A stretch of DNA of 64,000 nt, taken from Stereocaulon alpinum (taxonomy: Eukaryota > Ascomycota > Lecanoromycetes > Lecanorales > Stereocaulaceae). Position 1 is the stretch's first letter; every line of letters starts with the position of its first letter. A program made the position numbers and the translations under genes. This document shows, one piece after another, positions 44,994 to 55,503 of the stretch. The notes below the pieces were generated by a model, which did no database searches, was not told the DNA's origin, and worked only from the letters and a program-made list of their open reading frames with translations. The stretch spans positions 186,001 through 250,000 of the forward strand of contig JAEUBA010000011.1 of NCBI GenBank assembly GCA_018257865.1, written 5' to 3'.

Positions 44994-46538
44994 ATGCTCT
45001 CCATTCAATTCTTTCGAGTGAAGAGAGTGACATTTTGTTGTCATACTATGACATCTTATGAGTGCCCTGTTTGGCCGTAAACATCTTGAAGGCCCGAGGT
45101 AACAAGTAACCATCGGTTCTACAAGATCATCGCAAGACATCGTTTATCTCTCAATGCAATAGTCCAACCCTAACCCGCAACAATGGATTCATATATTCGC
45201 GACGCACCCCAGGTTTGAAGTGCTATTCCAGATATCGAATTATAGCCAGAACACTACGCTGACGTACTCAACCACACTAGCACGAAAACCGACTTAACAT
45301 CCCATCCTCAAACAAAATTGACGGCAGTCCTGGCATTCAATAGTCTTTTCCGTCATTTTCAAATCGTCCTTATTGAAAGAAGATACAGGCCCTGGCCTGA
45401 GCTGCCTCATCGCTGTCTCTACACCGAGTATACCGCTCTCGAGATGCCGTTGGCAGCATTGATATACACAATCTGCGATTCAGCATAACTACGGACTTCT
45501 CGATCTGCACCGCCTACCATGGATGTAGTTTTCACAAAACTCGTAGCGAGCAATGCAGGGTCTTCTTGTTCTCAGCATTGCATATTCGAATGAATGTCTC
45601 CAAGGTCTCGTTACTTTCCCCATGGAATAACTCGCTACCTCCGTCGACGCCCAGACCGAGACCAAGTCACAATATTCATCTGTCATTACTGCCATCGACG
45701 TCTGCATGTCGTAAGAATGGAGGATTGACTATCGTTATTTTCTCCGACATGGTAGAGACCTGGCTCCATAGATGATGCATTGTTTGAGTAAGCCAGACTG
45801 CTATGGCAGGCTTGGCAGGCTTGGCAATCTTGAAACCGAACATTGCTCAAACTGTAACGGGTCATAGAGCTTATAGTACAAGAACCTGACCGTCTTGATG
45901 GCCTGCTGAATTCAGGGGTTGGGTTCCCAATATCTAGACTGGCGAAAGTCGGCGATGTTCTTGAATCATACCCCCAGGCTCGCCACGGTCGCTGGGAAAT
46001 GAGATTCTGGGAAGTCTTGCTGACAGAGACTTCGCCACCGAGAATTGCAATCGGAATTAGAGGAGTATGTGCACAAGAGAGATGATTCATAGAGATGCTG
46101 TAAATATTGGAGAAGTGGAGATAATTATAATCTTACAATGGATTTCCGTAGCTGTGAGTCCGACTTCCTTTAAGTCACCTTCTCTTGTCAACGACCTCAA
46201 CTCCCAGAGACTGAGCAGCGGTGGTATTCTCCCAACTTGTCACTGCGCAGCCAACGTATCGCCAATGTAAACGTCGAAACATATCTCCGCACCATCTCGC
46301 AAGCAGGGATCATTCGTGTGTACTGTCCTCTTCACCTCATACGTACGCATCCGTTGCGTTTTCCCACCAGCACACGGCAAACCTGCTATCCAATCAACAC
46401 TTGCCCTCGCCCTTACACCCAGACTTCGATCCATCACTGGTGACGGACCCAAGTGTTTTCGTCTTAAAAAGGCAATTCCCTACACAAGTAGCTGGGTCTT
46501 TGCTAGTATTCGCGCCGTGGTGCTGATTCAGGGTTTGG
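44994..46538. other. Gene-poor region
   Basis: About 1.5 kb. Frames up to 134 codons (minus 45686-46090) occur, but none shows family motifs or a coherent splice structure. A 30-codon two-exon reading at 45183-45343 (ATGGATTCATATATTCGC start) is possible but unsupported. Confidence 0.4.
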
Positions 46539-47090
46539 TCAGACTTCAAAGAAACATGCATACCTATTCTCGGTAGTACTTACATTTCTCCGTATCATAC
46601 CTAGTCCAACGAGCGTCCTCATTTTGGTAATGCATCCCACGCACCAATGGCAATCATTGCAGAATCGTTTCTGGACACTCATACATCCGCTGCACAGGAC
46701 TGCCCACATTGATGTGCTCTGAATTTCGCCCATAACATTTACGAAACTTCCTGGCTTGAATATTCCCATTTTGAGACCGCAGTCTAAGCAGAAGCGCTCT
46801 AGTGACCAGCCATGTCCCCCAGAGCTGTTCGCACGTTGCCTAGAAAAGGAGGTTCTGGGCTTTAGGCGGAGGCAGGAGAAGCATGCGTCACGCTTTGCGT
46901 TCTGAGATCGAAGCTCCATTTTTTGCAGGTAACCCTGGACCTCAAAGAGGTCGAGCTTATGGAGAGAAACATGATCGTGATACCAGCGACTGGTCTGACT
47001 CAACGCTATGGCTGCTGCGGGGTGAAGATTGAGGAAGATGATATCTAGCAGCTCTGGGGGTAAGCTGCATAGTCCGTCTATGCCGTCCAT
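46539..47090 (-). CDS. F-box protein with cysteine-pair tail
   Basis: 183 codons from the ATG at 47090. Residues 9-36 form an F-box (LPPELLDIIFLNLHPAAAIALSQTSR), the SKP1-binding module of SCF ubiquitin ligases. The rest has repeated Cys pairs (CFSCL, CLDCG, CSGC, CNDC, CVGC), a pattern common in small fungal F-box proteins and suggestive of zinc binding. The 3' end is uncertain: a strong GTAAGT donor lies at about 46581-46586 inside the last codons, so a further exon may replace the final 14 residues. Substrate unknown. Confidence 0.65.
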   Translation of the reverse strand: MDGIDGLCSLPPELLDIIFLNLHPAAAIALSQTSRWYHDHVSLHKLDLFEVQGYLQKMELRSQNAKRDACFSCLRLKPRTSFSRQRANSSGGHGWSLERFCLDCGLKMGIFKPGSFVNVMGEIQSTSMWAVLCSGCMSVQKRFCNDCHWCVGCITKMRTLVGLGMIRRNVSTTENRYACFFEV

Positions 47091-48698
47091 CGAAACGGTG
47101 TTCCGAAAAATCCCGGATAACTTTGGCGAGGCCAGACATGTAGTGTGTTGATCATAGTTGAGTCATGTTCGAAGCTGTCTGTAAGGCGCAATGAGGCTTT
47201 CGCCTGACATCGTTAAGAGTATCAGCATTTTAGCTAATATTTGGTGATGAGAAGCTCACGGTCCGCTTAACTATAATTTGCACTTATCTATTGGAGTAAA
47301 ACTGCACTGCTCTGTGGGAGGAAAGCTTGAAGTGAGGTACACTTATTGTAGCTGAGCTAGATAAAACAGTGAGCTCGTGACCTCTTATACTGTTGATAGA
47401 GCTACGCACGAGTCGATTTAGTAAATCATGGGATGATCTAATATGCACGAGCCTACAGAGCTGAACTCTACATCGATACTTGAGCCGGAAAATTCCAAGC
47501 ATGCTAAACGCCCAATGGTCAGTGCCAGAATGCTCATAGCTCTTGATTCCGGTTATAGAAGCGGAAACCTTTCCTTTGAGGGTACTCGGAATTGATTACA
47601 TGAAGGCAAAGGCGGCCAAATTGGGGTGCAAGTCGCTAGGGCAGCGATCAATGTCCTCCTCGATAAATTTGGGCACATCCGAGCCTAAAGAGTCATAGTC
47701 TCCAGCTGTAAAGATCATGCGGTCAGTTTGTGTCCTAGTTTAGAAGCCACCATCTGTGATGTCAAAGCTGCAGAACAAGAATGTCGTTAGGCCATCTATT
47801 GCACCAGCACCAGCAGCAGCAATGAGGAGCTAAGCTGCTCCAACGAGCCATTGTGAGCCTGCAACGCGCGAATGTTCCTAATTCGTATTGAATAACAGAA
47901 CTCGTTATCAGAATCAGAGCAGAACTGGGGCAAGCTATTCTAGGGTGTGGATCTTGCATTGCGGGGTGTGAGGATCAATATACACTGCTTGGGGATCTAC
48001 TGCATTTGGGTCCGATGATGCCAGAATGACTTCGGTCTGATGAATCGCAGCCTCAATTGGCGGGAAACGGGCAACAGAGGCTGTCTGGGGCAAAGGCCGA
48101 AAATAGACCCAAACTCCGGCCTTCCATTGGGCGAGCCTACTGTTAGGTAATCATCATGACCATTCTGATAGGAAAGACTACGAGTGTTATGGTTACTTTG
48201 TCTCGTAAGCTGCCCGCAATAACGGTACTTTGACAAGGACACAAGGCGATGAAAAGATCGCAGACCGCGTCAAACAGTTCTATGATGACACACTCAAGTC
48301 TGCAAGAGAATTGATAGAGACAAAAGATACTAGATCAAGGGGCGAAACCTTGGTGGAATGGTCAGTATCCCTGCTATTGGCCAAGATCGCTGATGTTCAT
48401 GCACGCTACGGTAGAGGTAGCGCTCGCTACTGATTACGAGCTGTTGAGAGTACCTTTGTAAGCAGCGGCCAAGACACTATGTCCTCTTGTGGCGTTTTGG
48501 AAGCGAGTAGCAGATGCAGACGTATTCAACGTTACCTGGCAATTAATGCCGCGATTGCGCGGGGTAAGTATAGCATTACCTATAAAATAAGGCTTGTATG
48601 TCCGTCAACGAAGTCTCTGCTCGTTGGAGCCTGAACCTCGATCTTGGATCATATTCAAATACACCTTGAAGCAAGAAGCCGAATTCACGACTGCAGTC
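47091..48698. other. Gene-poor region
   Basis: 1.6 kb between the F-box gene and the MDR reductase. A 67-codon plus frame (48230-48433) with KIADRVKQFYDDTLKSA looks helical but is unrecognised and has no supported ends. Nothing else is seen. Confidence 0.4.
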
Positions 48699-49824
48699 AT
48701 GAAAGGTGTCATTGTCGAAGCTCCAGGCTCTCCTTACAAAGTTGTGGAGAATCTGGACACGCCTAAACCTGCGTCTGACCAGCTTCTCGTTAAAGCAATC
48801 GCTACCGCCGTGAATCCTGTGTGAGTCACTCTTGATTCCATCTGATCATCAATCATCATAAAACCATGTCACTGACCTGGATTTCCTCAGCGATTCTTAC
48901 ATGCAAAGCACCGGCCTCCTAGTGACAGCTTGGCCCATTGTACTCGGCTGCGATGCTGGCGGTGTCGTCATTCAAGTCGGTCCAGACGTCGCATCAACCT
49001 TCAAAGTTGGCGATCGAGTATGTGGGTGTACACGCTTGGGTATACCAGGGTATTCGACCTTCCAGGAATTTTTCTTGATGGATTCAAAACTCACACTCCC
49101 AATACTGGAAGGTTTCTCGATTGAGCAAGGTGCCACTCTCGGCGTGGGAACGTACACTGCGTGTTTAGGACTTTTCCAAGGGTTGAAGATCAAACCCCCC
49201 GAGGCGGCCACTCCTGTACCTCAGAAAGATGAGTGGGTAGTTGTCCTCGGAGGTGCTGGAAGTGTAGGCCAGTACACCGTGCAAATTGCCAAAGCCCTAG
49301 GCTACAAGGTTGTCGCCTCTTGCTCCCAGAAAACTGCCGCGATGGTCCAATCCTTGGGCGCCGACACAGTAATCGATTATCGCAAGAGTGAAGCCGAGCA
49401 GCTGCGGGACCTTAAAAACATCACAGGGGGTAACTTCTTCGGCGTGTACGACACAGTCGCGCAATCCGAGAAAATCGCCCGTAAGGCGTTGATGGAAGTC
49501 TCAAGCATGAAGCAGAAGTGCTTCGCCACCACTGATGACTGGTCTCCCATAGAGCCGAACAACGACCATGAGACCTATCGAGTCAAGCTGGGACAGATTG
49601 GGAGGTCGGCTGAAGAAAACAAAGAGGAAGGAGTTCCGACTATAAATGACGACATCGCGTCGTATATCCCATTGCTTGTGAGACTGATGAAAGAGGGTAA
49701 ATTGAAACCGAACGTCTTCAAGGTCGTGGGCAAAGGCTTTGAAAGCATTGCTGAAGCGGTAGAGATCCAGCAGAAGGGTGGGGCTCCTGGAGCCAAAGTC
49801 ATTGTACATTTGCAAGATGAGTGA
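48699..49824 (+). CDS. Zinc-independent MDR-family reductase (quinone/enoyl reductase-like)
   Basis: Two exons, 48699-48820 and 48891-49824; 351 aa. The start MKGVIVEAPGSPYKV is typical, and the intron falls in NPVDSY, which splicing restores. The N-terminal GroES-like half (GCDAGGVVIQVG, KVGDRVCG) is followed by the NAD(P)H-binding loop VVVLGGAGSVGQYTVQIAK and GADTVIDYR. Catalytic-zinc Cys/His ligands of classical alcohol dehydrogenases are absent, so this is the quinone-oxidoreductase/trans-enoyl-reductase type (many stand-alone members resemble PKS enoyl reductases). No polyketide synthase lies nearby, so a secondary-metabolism role is not supported here. Frame 48594-48698 upstream is open but not needed. 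Confidence 0.88.
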
Positions 49825-51516
49825 TGGCTTGTACTTCGGCCGCAAGCTTTCAGTATGAGGAAGGGCAGAGAGCCGATCAACACCATAGCTAGGTACGTTT
49901 GGTGGGGTTAATTTACGCATCGTAGGCAAGATCTAGAAATATCAGAAACGTAGATACGGCCTGCAGTGAAACCCTCGCTCTATCTGTCCTCATGAAGATA
50001 GCAGGCAAATTTCTTAGCACCGGCTAGCGATACATGTAGAATAGCATTCGTGGCCAAACCTAAAAGAAGCGAAGGGACTGAATATTGAGCAAAAACAGGA
50101 GGAGGAATTGTCTGGGTAGTGCAACCAACCCTTCCGCCTACTCGTAGCAGTGAGGCAATCACTTGTACCATGATAGCCCCTTGGGCAAAGAGCGTAGATT
50201 GAACGAGCCGTGCCCATCTCGACCGCCAGCTTAGCTGGTTTAGTCAAAGCCCCGAGCTGAACATGGCGAAGGTAGGCAAGATGAGGCGAATTCCCTGGCA
50301 AGTGCGGGAAACCGAGCTCTAGCTTTTACATAAGCTGCATACTCTGCGAATGGGCGCAAGGGTATGCTTGATAAGTCCTATAGTCTAGACAATTACCTGC
50401 ATAGACCTCGCAAAGCTGGGCGCATACAAGGTCTGCTCATTGTATGCAGCATTTACGTAAGTTGTCATAACAAGATAGAAGAGACGAGTTGTGGCCATCA
50501 GCGTATGACTGCAACGGGCGTGCTAATGACTGCTAAGCCAATACAGGTTAGTCATATGTCTCAATAGTATGTACAGTTGCTCAAATATGAAGTGCTGGAT
50601 CTAACATCATGTTCAGTAGGCAGACTTTCTTCTGACTGATCATGAGCTCAGCATTGATTATCGTGGATCCAACAGTGATGATCGATTTCCTTAACGCGCC
50701 CTATTAGAGCATCATGGTTGTTTGGGCCTATGTTCTGGAAGAGTTCCTGGTGAGCATGTCGAAGCCTACTGCCAGCTCAACCATTCAGCCAAGGAAGGGA
50801 GTAGACTGGACTTGGTATCTGTCAAAATTCGATCATCATGTGCCGGCCTATCATTTGTATCGCACTCAAAATTTGGCGGTATTGCCACTGAACCATTGGG
50901 ACACCGCCTAGCTGGTGTCGTTGGCTTTTGCATCTAAGGCAGTCAGTATGTGACGGGAAAGCAAACTCATCAATGACAGTGGAGATCTGAAAGGGATTGC
51001 CTGTATCTTTATAGCCGGTGGATCTCCTCACCTGGTGTTCGTGTAGTCAGGAAATTGAAAGACCTTGTATTCGTGGTGAATGTTCTGCATGGAGCGGTCT
51101 TAGAGCTAGTAGGTTTTACTCTTTCGTAGGCCACCCACCAGGAACAAGGCCGACGATGGGCTGTCTAAGCGAGGAATTCGAGCGCCGATAAGTTCCAAAT
51201 TCCTACTTTGCAGTATGGGCGTACTCCGCTGGAAAAGATAGCCTCTCTCGTCAAGAACAAGAAACAGTTCATGTTTTCCCGGGTGGGGTGTCCCCTAAAC
51301 GAGGCACCCAAGCGAGCCATTATAGCACGTTAGTGCCGCATTACGCGGTTTCCTAGGGTGGCGTTGGGGCCGGGGTTCCGGGACGGTTCTGGGGTACGTA
51401 CCACGAACTTTTTCTGGTTCTTGACGAGCCTCTCCAGGGTTATTCCTGCGGTAGCAGCCCGAAAGAATTTAAACCTTTCCAGCGCCAAGACCGCTCCCCG
51501 CAGCCGCACAAACACG
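49825..51516. other. Gene-poor region before SRP68
   Basis: 1.7 kb with only short frames. The last 300 bp, which become GC-richer, probably hold the SRP68 promoter. Confidence 0.45.
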
Positions 51517-53483
51517 ATGCAAGTCCCAGATGCCCCAGCTCTATCATATACGTTCACCATGGATGTCACAAACTTCGTAGTCTCTCAACGCGAAAAGGCT
51601 CTCTTAGTTGGTGACTATGGCTCCTACAGAAAACAGCTATCTCGCCGGCTGCTGGTGGTACGGCGGAAGCTGAACTACACATCAACTAAAGGCCGCAAAT
51701 ATGCTGCCAAAGCACCCGTCACCGCTGAGGATATAGCAAACAATCATGAGTCAGTCAAGCGGGGCTAGCTAGAACTCAATTGCTCATTCATTCCTACAGA
51801 TTCATACACCTGCTTCTGCTGACCTCCGAGCGGGCTTGGGCTCAGGCTATGCACATGAAATCAACCCATTCCGCAGACTCTGGAGCGAAAGGCATTACTG
51901 GGTCTACAAAGCGGCATATCAGCTCTCGATTCCATAAGGCTAGTATCTACGCCGGACGACTTGTGGAGCTACTCAAAAACAAGGCTGTAACGAAGGCGAC
52001 GACGCAGGCAATACTTGAAGCACGGGCATATTATGTCTCTCTACGTGGGATGATCGAATTCGAGAAACAGAATTGGGAAAATTGCTTGCATGAATATTCG
52101 GAGGCTAGGCTTATCTACACGAGTCTTGCAAAGTCAAAAGCTACGAAACAGGAGGATCTCTTCAAGGATCTGCTGAATACCACTATCGACCCAAGCATAC
52201 GATACGCCGCATACCAACTGAAACTCCCTCGAACAACATCAATAGAGACGGTTGTCTCTAAACATGTACCGCGAACCGACAATGAATTCGTCGAGGAGAT
52301 CTTGAAGCAGTACCCTGAAGCGTTAGATGATCCAGCCACTGCCCAGAGAAAGACACCTTCAGGCAATGCAGAAAATGTGCCTAAGACGATCAAGTGGAGG
52401 TCTCGAGAAGTTAATTTGGAAGACGCGGCGACTGCTCAGGCACTCGCTGCAGTCTTCACTGCAGAAGCGAGTCTCGCCTCCTTCCTCTCATTGAACCCGG
52501 ACGCGGCTCCGCAAGCCAAGGCATCTGCCTACGACGAAGTGCTTATCCCCAGCCAGGACGCAGTCGACGCCACGAAGACTGCAATTGACGAGCTCTCAGC
52601 GGAAGGCGTCCCGCAAGGTGACCGACGCATGCAGGCATTGCAGATCACCCGAACAGCTGTGAATTACGCGTTGGTAGGGTGGAGGATCGGCAGGAATAGA
52701 GTCTTGTGCGGGGAGCGAGACGGGGCGTTGTTCGAACCTGAACTCAGAAAGCCCAAAAAAGCTCGAAAAGATGGCAAGACAAAGCCAATGCAGGATGACA
52801 GCACGGGGAGGAAGCTCACGAGACTGAGGGAGAGGGTCGTCCTCTACGATTCAACAATACAGAGTCTCGACTCCGTGAAAGAACTACCAGGCGTAGCAGC
52901 CGATCAGAAGTTCCTCGAAGAACTCGAGGCCAAGCGGGCCTATTTCGCAGCGCTGAGATGTCTCGCTATCGCTCGTTCCCACGCCCTGCTACAAAATGCC
53001 AGAAACGCTCTCGCCCTACTCTCTCGAGCTTTCGACCTCTCCTCCAAGACCCTACCCCACGCATCATCTTCCCAAAACAACTCAGAGAAGCCGCCGAACC
53101 TCGACATCACACCCACACAAGCCAAAACCCTCCGCGACCTCCTCCAAAGCCTACTATTCCAGCACCGCGCCCTCGTCGAGCTCCACAACCTCGACTCAAC
53201 CGACGCCAACAAAACCAGAACCGGCAAAGAACCCCCACTAGTAGAAAGACTCGAGGAATACCCCCACGGCCTCGTAGACCTCACGAACCTCGTTACGTAT
53301 CCACCAAAAGTAGAGCCAATACCCGTCAAACCGATCTTCCTGGACGTGGCGTTTAACTATATCGATTATCCGGGCCGGACACGGAAGAGTGCTGGGAAGG
53401 GCGTTGTCAATGGTGCTGGGGAAGGGGCGGTAGAGGAGAAGAAGGAGGTCAAGAAGGGGTGGTTTGGGTTCGGTCGGTCATGA
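51517..53483 (+). CDS. SRP68: Signal recognition particle subunit SRP68
   Basis: Two exons, 51517-51749 and 51800-53483; 638 aa. SRP68 pairs with SRP72 on the 7S RNA to target nascent secretory proteins to the ER. Conserved features: DVTNFVVSQREKALLVGDYGS, the basic RNA-binding stretch QLSRRLLVVRRKL, and HLLLLTSERAWAQAM just after the splice. The C-terminal part holds the TPR-like helices and a basic KKEVKKGWFGFGRS tail. The second in-frame ATG at 51559 (ACCATGG context) begins exactly where homologues usually start, so the true protein may be 14 residues shorter. The coding strand is C-rich at about 53030-53330 and G-rich from 53380. Confidence 0.92.
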
Positions 53484-53502
53484 TGATGATGATGATGATG
53501 AT
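53481..53502. repeat. (TGA)n microsatellite at the SRP68 stop codon
   Basis: About seven perfect TGA units; the first is the SRP68 stop codon, so the gene ends in a run of in-frame stops. Confidence 0.9.
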
Positions 53503-53878
53503 GGGTTAGAGTGCGGAGGTTGGGTGCTCTTGAGGGTGGTTAGGCTTTAGCTATGGGGTTAGCTACTTTGGAGAGCTGTGATGATCTTAGAGCACTGCTT
53601 CATGCCTTGATGATGGCTATCAGAACGATGAACAGCTACGTATAAACGTATTATGGAAGAACATGGACAAGCAAATTGGAATGACATGCATGGTTGATGG
53701 AAGCAATGTTACGACATGAGTCGTTTTTTCGAATATCGTGGGTGTGTAGTGCACAATCCGTCCCCTCCAACACGCTCATACTGCAAAAGGACGTTACTGT
53801 TCAAGTTGCCCGTGTTCAAACAACATCTATAATACCATTTCGAAACGAATACTATACAGCAATTTAATGTAACCACTC
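53503..53878. other. Convergent intergenic region SRP68 / SEC62
   Basis: About 375 bp holding two 3' UTRs; no other feature. Confidence 0.5.
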
Positions 53879-55192
53879 CTACTCGTCCTCTACCTCCTCC
53901 ACCCGCGGCGCAGCATGAGCATGTCTTCTACTAACATCGCCTCCACTCCCATTTGTAGTCGCATTCTCAGTAGCCGTACTCGCTCCCTCGATCGTCTTCC
54001 CCACGGACGCCTCCGTTCCCGAGCCATTTTTCTTATCCTTGTTTTTCTTGCCCTTCTTCTTCTTTTCCTACAACAGAAGAAACCAGTAATCAGCGAAACA
54101 TTTCCTCTCTTGAAATGAAGACACGATATGTAGGAACAAGGACTCACCTCCTGCCACCCCCACAACGGACGAAAACTATCAAAGAACCCCACATCCTCAA
54201 AAAGATTCGGATAAAGCCACAAGCCCGGCGGAACAGCAAAGAGCGTCACACAAAACAGTATCAGTCGGAAAATAGCCATTGCGAAGAAAAGCCCTATCAA
54301 GCCTAGGAAGCCCATGCTGAGATACCAAACGCCTATCCTCAATGTAACGGGCCAGAGCGGGAACATGACGATCGCCATTATGAGTATCAGAGCGCCGACT
54401 GCGTAGAGTTTCATGCGCCATTGGGGCCCTTCGTAGAGCCAGACGTAGTGTAAGTCGTCGGAAATGTCTTGCTGCTGTTCGATTTTTACGGTCCAGAGGC
54501 CTTTGATTCGTTTTTGCGGTTTGGCTGGGGCGGCGTGGCCGTGGCCGGCGTGGGGGTCGGATTTGGTTACGCGGAGGGCGAGGAGGGAGAGGGGGAGGAG
54601 TTTAAAGATTTCGGTTTTGGGGAGTTGGGGGGTTAGGGGGGGGAGGAGGGGGTTTTTTGAGCAGGCTTTTGTGTAGGCTTCTGAGTCGATGGCTCGGAGG
54701 GCGCGCTTTACTATCCAAATATTTCGTTAAGTATATTATGCCAAATTGAGGCTTTTGGGGAAAGGAAGAGGTACCTCTGAACATGTCCTTCCGTTGCCCA
54801 TTCAGTATACAAGTCCTAGTCTTCAAGTCCTGCCCCCTCAACCACTTCGCCAGCGCCAGCGCCTTCGGATCCGGCGCCCCAGGCGTAATAGGGACCTGTT
54901 GCCCTTGCCCTCCCTGTACCTGCGGCTGTCCCGATGCCTGTTGTGCCGCTTGCTGTTTCTGCATGTCCAATCTTTTCCAGTAATCTTCCACGGCTTTTGC
55001 CTTGATCTTTGCAAGATACTGTTCGAGCGAAATGCCCTCTTTTTTCGCTTCGGCCTCTAATTGTGCGCGCTGCTTGTTTTTGAATTGTTCGACTGTCATT
55101 CCTTGTCTTTCTGCTTCTACGGCGAGTTGTTGTTGCATCATGGCCAGTTGTTGGGGTGTAGGTTGCTGGGCGTTGGGCGGCGGAGTGGCCAT
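53879..55192 (-). CDS. SEC62: ER protein translocation subunit SEC62
   Basis: Three exons: 54775-55192, 54148-54710 and 53879-54067; 389 aa. SEC62 works with SEC63 and the SEC61 channel in post-translational import into the ER. The N-terminal Gln/Ala-rich region contains MTVEQFKNKQRAQLEAEAKK, then the conserved cytosolic domain (AKWLRGQDLKTRTCILNGQR, then FRVKRALRAI across the first splice). LHYVWLYEGPQWRMKLYA precedes two membrane spans (VGALILIMAIVMFPLWPV; MGFLGLIGLFFAMAIFRLILFCVTLFAV). FFDSFRPLWGWQ leads into a Lys-rich C-terminal tail. Exon 2 coding strand is strongly C-rich at its 5' end. Confidence 0.94.
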
Positions 55193-55503
55193 GATGGGCT
55201 AGGAAGTGGGGAGGTTGTTGAGGGGAAGAGCAGATATGCTGTGGTTCGAGGGGAAAATATTCATATGCAGACCCTCTTGTCAGAGGCCACGAACATCTCG
55301 GAGATAGGGCTGACAGGGGTATGGATCAAAGTATTGCCGCTTGCGGCTACCGGGTCCTGTCCGTTGGCTCCCGAGGCTCGTGGCTTTTGAGGCTTGTGGG
55401 AACATCTTGACGTGTAGAATGTGATTCACTATTTGTTTGCCTACTAGATGAGCTGAAGTTCCCCTTCTATTTAACATTGGGTCTATTAGCGTCAGAAACG
55501 CTT
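55193..55503. other. Intergenic region SEC62 / VPS52
   Basis: 311 bp between two minus-strand genes; SEC62 promoter and VPS52 3' end. No other feature. Confidence 0.45.

Noticed and set aside
45686..46090. 134-codon minus-strand frame
   Set aside because: No homology, atypical composition for this genome's genes, and no supported neighbours or introns.
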